DNA of 64,000 bases from Mesorhizobium sp. B2-1-1 (lineage in GTDB: Bacteria; Pseudomonadota; Alphaproteobacteria; Rhizobiales; Rhizobiaceae): positions 186,001 to 250,000 of the forward strand of contig NZ_CP083954.1 of assembly GCF_006442975.2 (NCBI RefSeq). The letters run 5' to 3'. Position numbers and translations under genes: made by a program. A model generated the notes under the pieces. That model was not told where the DNA came from. It saw only the letters and a list, made by a program, of their open reading frames with translations, and ran no database searches. Positions 40,499 through 49,000 of the stretch are shown piece after piece (position 1 is the stretch's first letter; the number at the start of each line of letters is the position of its first letter).

Positions 40499-41521
40499 AT
40501 GCATTACCGATCGATCTCAGACATGAACGACGCGATCGTGAGCAACCTTCACCGGTTGCCGCGCGACATCGACCTGGTGGTCGGCGTCCCCAGAAGCGGG
40601 GTGCTGGCAGCGACGCTGGTCAGCCTCGCGGCGAACATACCGATGACCGACCTGGACTCCTTCCTCGAGGGTCGCGTCTACACATCGGGCATCACCAAGC
40701 GCCGTGCGGTGCTCGACCGCAAGGTCGCGGAAATGCGCAAGGTGCTGGTGATCGACGACAGCGTCTCCGGCGGCAACGCCATGCGCGACGCCCGCGCCCG
40801 CATAGAGGGTGCCGGCATCGAGGCCGACTACACCTTTGCCGCCGTGTTCGGGCTTGAGCCGCAGCATGCCGAGACCGATGTCGTCTTCGAGGTCGTGCCG
40901 CATCCGCGCATGTTCCAGTGGAACTTCATGCATCACAAATTCCTGGCGCAATGCTGCGTCGACATAGACGGGGTGCTGTGCCTCGATCCGACCGAAGCGG
41001 AAAACGACGATGGTCCGGCCTACGAGAAATTCCTTAGCGAAGCGCGGCCGCTCCACACCGCGACCCGCAAGATCGGCTGGCTGGTGACCAGCCGGCTGGA
41101 GAAATACCGCGCGCTGACCGAGGCATGGCTGGCCAAGCACGAGATCAAGTACGATCATCTGATCATGCTCGACCTGCCGAGCAAGGCGGAGCGTCAGCGG
41201 CTTGGCGCGCATGGCAGTTTCAAGGCCGAATTCTACCGCAAATCCGATGCCATCCTGTTCATCGAGAGCGAGCACGAGCAGGCGCTGAGGATCACCGAGC
41301 TGTCGGGCAAACCGGTGCTGTGCGTCGAAACGCACATGGTCAGCTTCCCCAACGCGCTGTCGCTCCCGGCGCTCAGCCAGGCGGCGCGCAACCTGCCGGC
41401 CAGGTTGCGACAGGCCAAATCACAGGAAGGCCGCAAGGGCGCCGCCAAGGCCCTTGCCCGCGCCCTGCTTGGCGCCCGCGGCTACGAGACGCTGAAAAGC
41501 CGGGTCAAGCGCCTGGCCTGA
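40499..41521 (+). CDS. Phosphoribosyltransferase-HAD fusion protein
   Basis: A two-domain protein of 340 residues. Residues 1 to about 120 form a type I phosphoribosyltransferase domain with the PRPP loop VLVIDDSVSGGNAM near 82-95. From about residue 155 a HAD-type phosphatase follows: CVDIDGVLC (motif I), WLVTSRLEKYR (motif II) and YRKSDAILFIESE (motifs III/IV). Databases would probably call it an orotate phosphoribosyltransferase, but the fusion and location argue for a nucleotide-sugar or polyprenyl-phosphate role. It lies 49 bases after the flippase gene. The true reaction is unknown. Confidence 0.75.
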   Translation: MHYRSISDMNDAIVSNLHRLPRDIDLVVGVPRSGVLAATLVSLAANIPMTDLDSFLEGRVYTSGITKRRAVLDRKVAEMRKVLVIDDSVSGGNAMRDARARIEGAGIEADYTFAAVFGLEPQHAETDVVFEVVPHPRMFQWNFMHHKFLAQCCVDIDGVLCLDPTEAENDDGPAYEKFLSEARPLHTATRKIGWLVTSRLEKYRALTEAWLAKHEIKYDHLIMLDLPSKAERQRLGAHGSFKAEFYRKSDAILFIESEHEQALRITELSGKPVLCVETHMVSFPNALSLPALSQAARNLPARLRQAKSQEGRKGAAKALARALLGARGYETLKSRVKRLA

Positions 41522-41723
41522 TCCGCCAAGGCTGCGAGTCCAGATTAACGGGTTCGTTCGGAGTGTTCGCCGGCGCGTGGTCGAGAAGCATCAAACGAAA
41601 AACCCGCGGCAGCTTCCGGCGCAACTCAGCACCATGACAGAAAATCTACCATAGCTGCCTTCACCCTGTCAAGAAAAAATTCCTATCACAAGGCTGCCGG
41701 GGCCGGTGCCGGCTAAGCCTTGG

Positions 41724-42803
41724 CTACGCCGCCTGCCGCGAACGCTGCTGTGTGGCCTTGTCCAGTATGGAAAAGAACGTGAGGAACTGGCGATCAGGAT
41801 CGAGCTCCGGACGCTCGGAGAAGCTGCGCGCCGTGGCCGAGAGCCGGTCATATTCCTGGCGGTCGTTCCACAGCAGCCTGACAGCCGCGACCCAGTCGGT
41901 GAGCGGAGCTTCGTAATCGAGCACCACGCCGCCTGGTCCGATCGCTTCGGGCAGGCCGCCGCGCCGCGAGCCAATGACGGGAATGCCGCTGCAATGGGCT
42001 TCCGAGGCCACACGGCCCCAGGCCTCTTCCCATTTGCTGGGCGCCAGCAGGATCCTGGTGCGGCCATAGACGGTCTTCATGTCGCCGGTGCGGTTCTCCA
42101 GCCTGATGTTGGAGAACGGGGCGATGGTCTGCTCGATGCGGGCGCGATGATCGTCGGCGAGCTTCCAGCTCTCCACGAACAGGAACGGAATCTCGGGGCA
42201 GGCGCCAGCGATGCGCACGGCGAGCTCGAAGCCTTTCTCCTCGTACGGATTGATCAAGGTGACGAACTGGCCCGTGGTCGGCGTGCTGTAGAGGGCGGCA
42301 TTGATGGTCGGCGGCAGCACCGCCGCATCGATGCCGAACTTCTGTTTGTAGGCGCGCGCAGTGAATTGCGAATTGGCGATGTAGAGCGCCGAATGCAGCT
42401 CGCGCAGATCGCCGCCCAGCTCATGGAACTCGACATTCCTGAGATAGACGACCAGCGGCACGCCTTCGGCCTGCAGCGCCTTGCCCACCGGAACCGACTT
42501 ATGGCACTGGACGACGGCCACGTCCGGCTTCAATCTGCGGACGGCAAAGTCGGCCGCCTTCCAGGGAAACCAGGCCCGCACCACCGGATAGCCGGGAAAA
42601 CTGTCGATGACCGCCGGCTGACGCAGCAGCTTCATCTTGGCGCGCGCCTTGAAGCCGAAGACACCGTCGCCGAACAGGGCGGCCAGTACGGCCGCCTCAT
42701 GGCCGTGCTCGATCAACTGCTCGGCCAGATGATGGGTGCTCGACTGGACGCCGCCGCTGAATTCGGGCGTGTATCCGTTGCCGCCTGCAAAAAGAACTTT
42801 CAT
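41724..42803 (-). CDS. Family 4 glycosyltransferase
   Basis: GT-B fold glycosyltransferase of 359 residues. The start ATG 42803 (MKVLFAGGNGYTPEFSGG) is eight bases after AGGAG; an ATG six bases upstream is too close to it. The C-terminal donor-site motif is WGRVASEAHCSGIPVIGSRR near residue 270, followed by the E-x7-E region GGLPEAIG. It lies downstream of a GMC oxidoreductase pair in the same direction. The 200-base gap on its 3' side shows no gene. Confidence 0.87.
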   Translation of the reverse strand: MKVLFAGGNGYTPEFSGGVQSSTHHLAEQLIEHGHEAAVLAALFGDGVFGFKARAKMKLLRQPAVIDSFPGYPVVRAWFPWKAADFAVRRLKPDVAVVQCHKSVPVGKALQAEGVPLVVYLRNVEFHELGGDLRELHSALYIANSQFTARAYKQKFGIDAAVLPPTINAALYSTPTTGQFVTLINPYEEKGFELAVRIAGACPEIPFLFVESWKLADDHRARIEQTIAPFSNIRLENRTGDMKTVYGRTRILLAPSKWEEAWGRVASEAHCSGIPVIGSRRGGLPEAIGPGGVVLDYEAPLTDWVAAVRLLWNDRQEYDRLSATARSFSERPELDPDRQFLTFFSILDKATQQRSRQAA

Positions 42804-42868
42804 GGTCATGGCTCCTGGTTCTTTCGCGTTTCGTTCAATGTGGCCGGAGAGCTTGCTCCGGCACCGCC

Positions 42869-43315
42869 TCAGGCACTCTGTTGCTCGAGATTGGCGAACG
42901 GATTGGTGCATGGCTGCCATCCGGTGAACCGGATCGGATCGCCAGGCGAACTGCGCCAGGCGTAGTCGGTCAGCATGTGGAATTCGGCGATCAGCCAGCG
43001 GTCGAAATGTAGGAGGTCCTGCTTCTTCTGCTCCGGCAGCAGAGCGCGGGCTTTGCCCAGCCTTGTCTCCTCGAGCAAGGTGACGGCGTCGCTGAGTTTC
43101 TTGCTCGGGAATATCCATGGGTTCCTGTCGCGGAACGCCAGGACGAACTGCTGCAAATGCTCGATGCGCATGTTGAGCTTGCCGAAATATTTCTCGAGCG
43201 TGACGCGCACCAGGTCCTCATCCGAAAACGAGGACACTGCCGCGTAGGCAATGCCGGTCGATACCACCCCGCCCGCCATGACGGCCAGTGCGGAGCGTCG
43301 CGAGATCTCTGTCAT
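42869..43315 (-). CDS. Tat-exported small subunit of a GMC dehydrogenase
   Basis: A 148-residue protein whose N terminus ISRRSALAVMAGGVVSTGIA is a twin-arginine (RR) signal, so it is exported folded. The remainder (DRNPWIFPSKKLSDAVTLLE) resembles, in size and context, the gluconate 2-dehydrogenase subunit 3-like chaperone subunits that escort GMC-type flavoproteins. It lies 14 bases downstream of the GMC oxidoreductase. A partner role is inferred from that. Confidence 0.72.
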   Translation of the reverse strand: MTEISRRSALAVMAGGVVSTGIAYAAVSSFSDEDLVRVTLEKYFGKLNMRIEHLQQFVLAFRDRNPWIFPSKKLSDAVTLLEETRLGKARALLPEQKKQDLLHFDRWLIAEFHMLTDYAWRSSPGDPIRFTGWQPCTNPFANLEQQSA

Positions 43316-43329
43316 CTGGTTTGCTCCTC

Positions 43330-44772
43330 TCACGCCATCCGGCTCGCCGCCCGCAGGGACAGCGCTGCCGCGGTCAGGCTCGGATTGGCGCATGAACAGC
43401 TCGGATATGTGCTGGTGCCGACCACGACCAGGTTCCTGAGCTGGTGATGAATCATGCCGCTGTCGACCACCGAATCGGCCGGGCCCGTTCCCATCCGGAG
43501 CGTACCCTGGACATGCGATTCGGTTGGCCGGATGCCGCGATCGAAAAGCTGTTCGACCGGCAGCGGGGCGAGCAGCCCGGGCAGTTTCTCCAGCGCCCGC
43601 GCCATGCCCTTGACCGCGTAGTCCGACGGCGCCTTGAAGCTGACGAAGGCGTTGTCGTCCTCGTCGAGCGTGACGAAATTCTCATGGTCGAGCAGGTTCT
43701 CGGTCACCACGACGAGCGGCAGCGCCTGGCGCAGCCGCCCTTTCTCGGCGCGCATGCCGTGTTGCCAGCGGTTCTCGAAATAGACCAGCGCCGCGGCGTG
43801 CTCGGACCGGTGCGGACCGTCATAGAGACCGAAATTCAAGCCGGTGGTGATGGTGCTGCCGTCGAAATTGTCGACACCGTCGAGATAGACCTCGAAATTC
43901 CAGCCATAGGATTCATGCAGGCCGCGGCCGACGAATTCGCCTCCCAGGCCGGAACGCAGCATGATCGCCGCGCTCTGGATGGCGTTGGCGCCGAGAACGA
44001 AGAGGTCGCCGCTGACCTGATATTCCTTGTCGGCGTGGACGAAAGTGACCGAGCGGACGGTCCCGCCGACATGGTCGAGCCGGCGCACTTCCGAACCGAG
44101 GCAGACCGACACGTCGGGATGTTCGAAGACATGCATCAGGCCGTTATTGGCGGTGAATTTGGCGTCGACCGGGCACAGCCAGCATCTGAGGTTGGCACAG
44201 CACGAGGTGCGCTGCGCGGTCGGCACGCGGGCGCGCGCGGTCGGCATGACGAAATGCTGGCCGGGCTGCGCCGCCTTCATGATCCGGTCGGGCGTCGACA
44301 TGCGGTGCGGCGGCTGCGGAAAAGGCTTCGAACGCGGCAGCATCGCCGCCATGTCGGGATCGCCCGAGATCGACATGATGTCTTCGGCGTCGCAATAGAA
44401 CGGTTCGACGTCGTCATAGCTGATCGGCCAGTCATTGCCGATGCCGTAGGTGCTTTTCAGCCTGAAATCGTTGGGATGGAACCTCGGCGTCTGCGCGAAC
44501 CAGCAATTGGTGCCGCCGCCCAGCCCGATCGTGTAGTTCCAGGGCTTGTCGGAATTGGTCTTGTAGGTCGACTCGTCCTCGATGTCGGTGTTGACGTTCT
44601 GCTTGAGCTGCCATTCATGCGTGTTGTGGCGGCCCCATTCCAGGAGCAGGATGCGCGCCTTACGCCGCTTCGTGAATTCGTGCAGGAAGAAGGCCGAACC
44701 GAAACCGGAACCGATCGCGACAACGTCGAAGTGGTCCTTGGTGATCTGCTCCGGCTTTACGTCCAGCACCAT
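43330..44772 (-). CDS. GMC-family FAD oxidoreductase
   Basis: Flavoprotein dehydrogenase acting on a sugar or alcohol, 480 residues from ATG 44772 (MVLDVKPEQITKDHFD), with AAAGGAGT upstream. The FAD-binding motif is VVAIGSGFGSAFFLHEF near residue 20; the C-terminal GMC signature includes GTLRMGTGP and VVVGTSTYPSCSCANPSLT. A cluster of Cys (SCCANLRCWLC) is unusual and might bind a cofactor. It has no Tat signal itself and could be co-exported with the small subunit. Its place within exo genes suggests it oxidises a sugar linked to the polysaccharide. Confidence 0.85.
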   Translation of the reverse strand: MVLDVKPEQITKDHFDVVAIGSGFGSAFFLHEFTKRRKARILLLEWGRHNTHEWQLKQNVNTDIEDESTYKTNSDKPWNYTIGLGGGTNCWFAQTPRFHPNDFRLKSTYGIGNDWPISYDDVEPFYCDAEDIMSISGDPDMAAMLPRSKPFPQPPHRMSTPDRIMKAAQPGQHFVMPTARARVPTAQRTSCCANLRCWLCPVDAKFTANNGLMHVFEHPDVSVCLGSEVRRLDHVGGTVRSVTFVHADKEYQVSGDLFVLGANAIQSAAIMLRSGLGGEFVGRGLHESYGWNFEVYLDGVDNFDGSTITTGLNFGLYDGPHRSEHAAALVYFENRWQHGMRAEKGRLRQALPLVVVTENLLDHENFVTLDEDDNAFVSFKAPSDYAVKGMARALEKLPGLLAPLPVEQLFDRGIRPTESHVQGTLRMGTGPADSVVDSGMIHHQLRNLVVVGTSTYPSCSCANPSLTAAALSLRAASRMA

Positions 44773-44865
44773 CAGCCGCAACTCCTTTCCGGGTCTTGTG
44801 CGTTCGTCATGGCAAGCACACCGGCCGGCCGCGGCGATCCCACATTGGATTGCCCAAACCCGGTC

Positions 44866-46197
44866 TCATGCCGCCATCCTGCCGATCGAGTGATATTCGA
44901 TGCCGTGGCGGGCGATGACCTTGGGATCATAGAGGTTGCGGCCGTCGAAGATGATCGGCGTGGTCAGCGCGTCCTTCAGCGCGTCGAAGGACGGCGCGCG
45001 AAAACTCTTCCACTCGGTGGCGATCAGCAGCGCATCGGCGCCGCGCAGCGCCGCTTCCTTGGTGCCGCACAGAAGCAGGTCGTCGCGCAGCCCGTAGATG
45101 GCCTGGCATTCCTGCATCGCCTCGGGATCATAGGCCTGCACGGTGGCGCCGACGTTCCAGAGTGCCTCCATCAGCGTGCGGGCGGGCGCCTCGCGCATGT
45201 CGTCGGTGTTGGGCTTGAAAGCCAGGCCCCAGAGCGCGAAGGTCTTGCCCTTGAGGTTGCCCTTGAAATAGCGGTTCACCTTGTCGAACAGCACGGATTT
45301 CTGCTCGTTGTTGCGCTCCTCGACGGCGCGCAGCAGCTTGGCGTCGAACTTGACGCCTTCGGCGGTCTTGATGAGGGCGCGCACGTCCTTGGGAAAGCAG
45401 GAACCGCCATAGCCGAGGCCTGGATAGATGAAGTGGTAGCCGATGCGCGGATCGCTGCCGATGCCCTTGCGCACCTCCTCGATGTCGGCGCCAAGCTGTT
45501 CGGCAAGGTTCGCCATTTCGTTCATGAAGCTGATCTTGGTGGCGAGCATGCAATTGGCCGCGTATTTGGTGAATTCGGCGCTGCGCACATCCATCACGAT
45601 CATCTTCTCGTGGTTGCGGTTGAAGGGGGCGTAGAGCTCGCGCATCACCGCCTCGGTGGCCTCGCTCGACGTGCCAACGATGATGCGGTCCGGCCTCATG
45701 CAATCGGCGACGGCGGACCCTTCCTTGAGGAATTCCGGATTGGAAGCGACGTCGAAGGTCAGGTCCTCGCGGCCTCTTTTCTTCAGCGTTTCGGCGATCC
45801 TGGCCTTGATCTTCTCGCAGGTGCCGACCGGCACGGTCGACTTGCCGACGACGATCTTGGGCGCATCCATTTCCCGGCCGATCGCCTCGGCGACCGCCAG
45901 CACATATTTGAGATCGGCCGAGCCATCCTCGCCGGGAGGCGTGCCGACCGCGATCATCTGGATTTCACCATGCCTGACGGCGGCGGCCGCGTCGGTGGTG
46001 AACTTGATGCGGCCGGCGGCATGGTTCTCCTTCACGATGCTTTCCAGGCCCGGCTCGAAAATCGGGACGAGACCTTGATTGAGCCGCTCGACCTTGTTCG
46101 CGTCGATGTCGACGCAGACGACCTGGTGGCCCACTTCGGCAAGCACAGCAGCCTGCACGAGACCGACATAGCCGATACCAAACACCGTCAAATTCAT
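44866..46197 (-). CDS. UDP-glucose 6-dehydrogenase
   Basis: Oxidises UDP-glucose to UDP-glucuronic acid, an acidic sugar donor. It has 443 residues: Rossmann motif [18 protein letters not shown], the catalytic Cys at 267 in [10 protein letters not shown], and the C-terminal UDP-binding part [16 protein letters not shown]. In rhizobia such genes are called rkpK or ugd. Together with GalU it provides UDP-GlcA, suggesting the polymer contains glucuronic acid, which classic succinoglycan lacks. Confidence 0.95.
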   Translation of the reverse strand: MNLTVFGIGYVGLVQAAVLAEVGHQVVCVDIDANKVERLNQGLVPIFEPGLESIVKENHAAGRIKFTTDAAAAVRHGEIQMIAVGTPPGEDGSADLKYVLAVAEAIGREMDAPKIVVGKSTVPVGTCEKIKARIAETLKKRGREDLTFDVASNPEFLKEGSAVADCMRPDRIIVGTSSEATEAVMRELYAPFNRNHEKMIVMDVRSAEFTKYAANCMLATKISFMNEMANLAEQLGADIEEVRKGIGSDPRIGYHFIYPGLGYGGSCFPKDVRALIKTAEGVKFDAKLLRAVEERNNEQKSVLFDKVNRYFKGNLKGKTFALWGLAFKPNTDDMREAPARTLMEALWNVGATVQAYDPEAMQECQAIYGLRDDLLLCGTKEAALRGADALLIATEWKSFRAPSFDALKDALTTPIIFDGRNLYDPKVIARHGIEYHSIGRMAA

Positions 46198-46270
46198 TCT
46201 GTTTTGTTCCTGTCCAGGGCAGCGGACCGTGTTCGGCCCGGCCGGTTCAAATCGACTTTTCCAATAGGTT

Positions 46271-47146
46271 CTATTTTACGCTGCATGCCAGCGATTCCGG
46301 AAACTGGCAGGGTTCGCCCTGCGCGGTGAAGGCGACGCGCTCGATCTGCAGCGAAAGCTTGCGTCCGGGATCGGCGAATGCGCCCAACCATCCGGTCATC
46401 GTATCGCTGCCCCAGAGGCTGAAGAAGATCTTCTGAGCATGGCTGGGCAGCTTTGCCGGATCGGTGATGGTGTTCACCAGTTGGCCGTTGACGTACCAGC
46501 GCAAACTGTCCTTCTGCCAGACGAAGGCGTAGTCGTTGAAGGCCTTTTCCGTGCCGCCCGGCACGTCGACCAGCTTCTCGTTCTTGCCCTTGCCGGCGAT
46601 GTAGGCATTGACCTGCACCTTGGACGTGTCCTTGGTCAGGATCTCGAAGTCGATCTCGTCCCAGGGCTGCTTGTCCGACGGGCCGATATAGGAGAAGAAA
46701 GCCGCGTTGAGGCCGGGACCGGTGTCGGTCTTCATGCGCGCCTCGTAGGTGCCGTAGCCGAATCGCTGCTTGGTCTGGATTTCGCCGCAAGCGTAGTCGC
46801 GGTCCTTCGTCTTCTGCTTCTCGAACCCCAGCGACAGCACGCCGTCCGCCAGGCTGACCTGCCCCTTCGCCCAGGTGCAATTCTGATGGCCGCCATTCGT
46901 CCAGCCATCGGAGACATACCAGCGCTGGCGGTTGAAGCTGGTGAAATCATCGACGAATGAGGGCGCCGACTTCAGATCCTGCGACCAGGATGGCGCCGGC
47001 CCGGCGAACAGGCCAGCGAGAGCGGCCAGCGCGACCAGGGCAGCCCTGCGTCTGGTGGAACCGCCCGGGCGGGCTTGCCTGGCCTGGCGCGTTGACGATA
47101 TGCCGCGAACTGCGACGGTGAACGTGGTTCTCGGATCCGCATTCAT
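46271..47146 (-). CDS. exoK: Secreted beta-glucanase, GH16 (ExoK-like)
   Basis: Endo-beta-1,3-1,4-glycanase that trims nascent exopolysaccharide outside the cell. From ATG 47146 it has 291 residues with a long N-terminal export signal ending near [13 protein letters not shown]. The GH16 active site W-DEIDFEI (nucleophile and acid Glu) lies near residue 165. [19 protein letters not shown] and [12 protein letters not shown] are further family blocks. It resembles ExoK of S. meliloti. The 5' end of the gene is uncertain by up to 42 codons. Confidence 0.88.
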   Translation of the reverse strand: MNADPRTTFTVAVRGISSTRQARQARPGGSTRRRAALVALAALAGLFAGPAPSWSQDLKSAPSFVDDFTSFNRQRWYVSDGWTNGGHQNCTWAKGQVSLADGVLSLGFEKQKTKDRDYACGEIQTKQRFGYGTYEARMKTDTGPGLNAAFFSYIGPSDKQPWDEIDFEILTKDTSKVQVNAYIAGKGKNEKLVDVPGGTEKAFNDYAFVWQKDSLRWYVNGQLVNTITDPAKLPSHAQKIFFSLWGSDTMTGWLGAFADPGRKLSLQIERVAFTAQGEPCQFPESLACSVK

Positions 47147-47282
47147 ACGAAACTCAACCTTTGCGCTGTGCATCCCCAACCCAAAGTAGCCATTCGAGCC
47201 GTTGCCAAACGGCGCTTTCTTTCTCTCGTCAGCCCCTCCCCAAGCTGCCTTCTCGCCTCGCGCCAAATCCACCCTTCAGCTT

Positions 47283-47684
47283 TCACCCTCTGCCGGCGCC
47301 TGCCGGTTTGGCGAGCCCCTCGCTGGCCGTCATATCGGACGACCCGTCCTCATCGAAAACCATATCCAGCGAATGACGAAGCTCCCGGACCATGCCGTTC
47401 TGGCGTGACAACGCCGCGATGCGGCGCTCGCAATTCAGAATCGAGGTCGTCAATTCATCGACCTCGGCGGAGCGGCGCGCAGACGCCGAGCCGTTCTCCA
47501 TGGCCTCGACCAAAAAGGCGGCGTTGGTGGCCGTCGCCTTGTAGCGATTCTCCAGCCCGTTTCGCTCCGCCTCGATCTCGGCCGCGATCTGCTCGAACAG
47601 CTTCGCCAGGCGGTCGAGGCGCGAAATGTCGGTCTGGCGGTCGCGGGCCGGATTCCTTGATCTGAAGCCGAATATCGAGGCCAT
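47283..47684 (-). CDS. Small coiled-coil protein of unknown function
   Basis: A 133-residue soluble protein (MASIFGFRSRNPARDRQTDI) rich in Glu, Arg, Ala and Leu. Residues about 20-110 look like one long helix with heptad-like spacing (LFEQIAAEIEAERNGLENRY). I recognise no family. It lies 137 bases upstream of exoK on the same strand and has an exo-type palindrome about 100 bases before its ATG, so it probably belongs to the exopolysaccharide regulon. The reading is supported by context and its clear start ATG. Confidence 0.6.
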   Translation of the reverse strand: MASIFGFRSRNPARDRQTDISRLDRLAKLFEQIAAEIEAERNGLENRYKATATNAAFLVEAMENGSASARRSAEVDELTTSILNCERRIAALSRQNGMVRELRHSLDMVFDEDGSSDMTASEGLAKPAGAGRG

Positions 47685-47782
47685 GCGTTCAAAGTCCTAT
47701 GGTGGTCCGGCCGTCGGCCGGACCCCTTACCGGTTCAATATCGGGCAGTCCGATCGGAGGCCAGCTCATTGGCCATCCTAAT

Positions 47783-47797
47783 TGCTGCACCGCAACA
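47783..47797. promoter_or_regulatory. Exo-type palindrome E
   Basis: TGCTGC-ACC-GCAACA, 11 of 12 matches, about 98 bases upstream of the small coiled-coil gene on the minus strand and 110 bases after the stop of the next gene upstream. Confidence 0.68.
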
Positions 47798-47907
47798 TAG
47801 ACTGCCATCCCCGGGCCGCGTAGGCAACCACCCAATTCGTAAACTCATAAATCCGCCGGAAATGGTTTGCGCGACGGGCTGGCAAGAGCGCGGCCGGATA
47901 CCCGCAT

Positions 47908-48930
47908 TCAAGGCTGCTTGCCCGTGCTGGTGCCGGCCATGAGAAAACGCATTGGCGGCACATGTTGACGACGGGAGGCGAACCCGACGCGGCGAAACAG
48001 CGCCTCGAGCTTGTCGGACGCCACGCCCTGGACGATGGGAACCAGGTTGGATTGGCTTGCGAAGGCATAGGCCGCGGCTGACGCCAGGCCCCGCTCGGCC
48101 TTGACGTCGAGGAAATTGCGCAACCGGTATTTGTCGCGCACGTGGCGCTCGTGGCGGCGTAGCACCGCTTTGGAGCCCTCAGGCAGGCTGTCGATCGCCA
48201 GCAGCGCCAGGTCGGCGTCGGCCAGACGCTTCAGGTCCTGCGTCTTGTGGCGGCCGCTCAGCGAATCGGCCCGCACGATGGCGCCGTAACCGCAGGAGCG
48301 GATGACCTTGAAGCGCGCGCCGCTGGCGACCGCGCGCGCGTAGAGCTCGTAATCCTCGCCCAGACGCAAGCTCTCGTCATAGCGCAAGCCGTGCCTGTCG
48401 AGAAAAGCGCGGCTGATCACCGGCTTGAGGAAACCGAGTTCGCCTCTGCGCACGTTGCGCCTGGAGATGTTGCCTTCGACGAAGCGCTCAAGGTCGAGGA
48501 ATTCCGGCTCGGCCGCGAACTGCGGTGCGACGATCTGGGTGACATCGCTCAAGGCGTCGTCCCTGATGAGCATGATGTTGTCGGCCGCGAAATCCCAGTC
48601 CGCGCCGGCAAAGAGGTTATGAAACCTGCCCGCGAGAAAGAAGTCGTCGGCGTCAAGAATGGCGATGAACGGCGATTGCGAGGCCGCGATAGCGGCGTTG
48701 CGGGCGAAGGAGGGGCCGCGATTGACGTCGAGCCGGATCACCGCGAGCCGGCCGCTGCCGTCATCGGCGGCGCGGGCGACTTGGGCCGTGTCATCGCTGG
48801 AGGCGTCGTCGACGACGACGACTTCCGCCACTTCCGGTTCGCGTAGCGCGGACGCGATGGCGACCGCGATTGTTCGCGCCGCGTTTCGGGCCGCGATGAT
48901 CACGCAGACCTTTGATTCCGTCATCGACAT
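47908..48930 (-). CDS. Family 2 glycosyltransferase (ExoO/ExoW-like)
   Basis: GT-A glycosyltransferase of 340 residues from ATG 48930, after AAGAGGC. CVIIAARNAARTIAVAIASA opens the fold; VVVDDASSDDT and AILDADDFFLAGR hold the metal and nucleotide aspartates. GLRYDESLRLGEDYELYARA closely parallels GLRYDEDLIIGEDYIFLANA in the enzyme at 34678-35646, so the two look like paralogues. It follows the nucleotidyltransferase-type gene in the same direction after 70 bases. Confidence 0.87.
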   Translation of the reverse strand: MSMTESKVCVIIAARNAARTIAVAIASALREPEVAEVVVVDDASSDDTAQVARAADDGSGRLAVIRLDVNRGPSFARNAAIAASQSPFIAILDADDFFLAGRFHNLFAGADWDFAADNIMLIRDDALSDVTQIVAPQFAAEPEFLDLERFVEGNISRRNVRRGELGFLKPVISRAFLDRHGLRYDESLRLGEDYELYARAVASGARFKVIRSCGYGAIVRADSLSGRHKTQDLKRLADADLALLAIDSLPEGSKAVLRRHERHVRDKYRLRNFLDVKAERGLASAAAYAFASQSNLVPIVQGVASDKLEALFRRVGFASRRQHVPPMRFLMAGTSTGKQP

Positions 48931-49000
48931 GAATTTGCCTCTTGCACAGGTTCCATTCTGCCCTCGCCCTGTACGTGTCCGATGCCCGACGGGCTTCCCG

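Noticed and set aside
43444..46329. A 961-codon open frame on the plus strand
   Set aside because: It is antisense to the GMC oxidoreductase and UDP-glucose dehydrogenase, both of which have clear motifs; composition is that of an antisense artefact.
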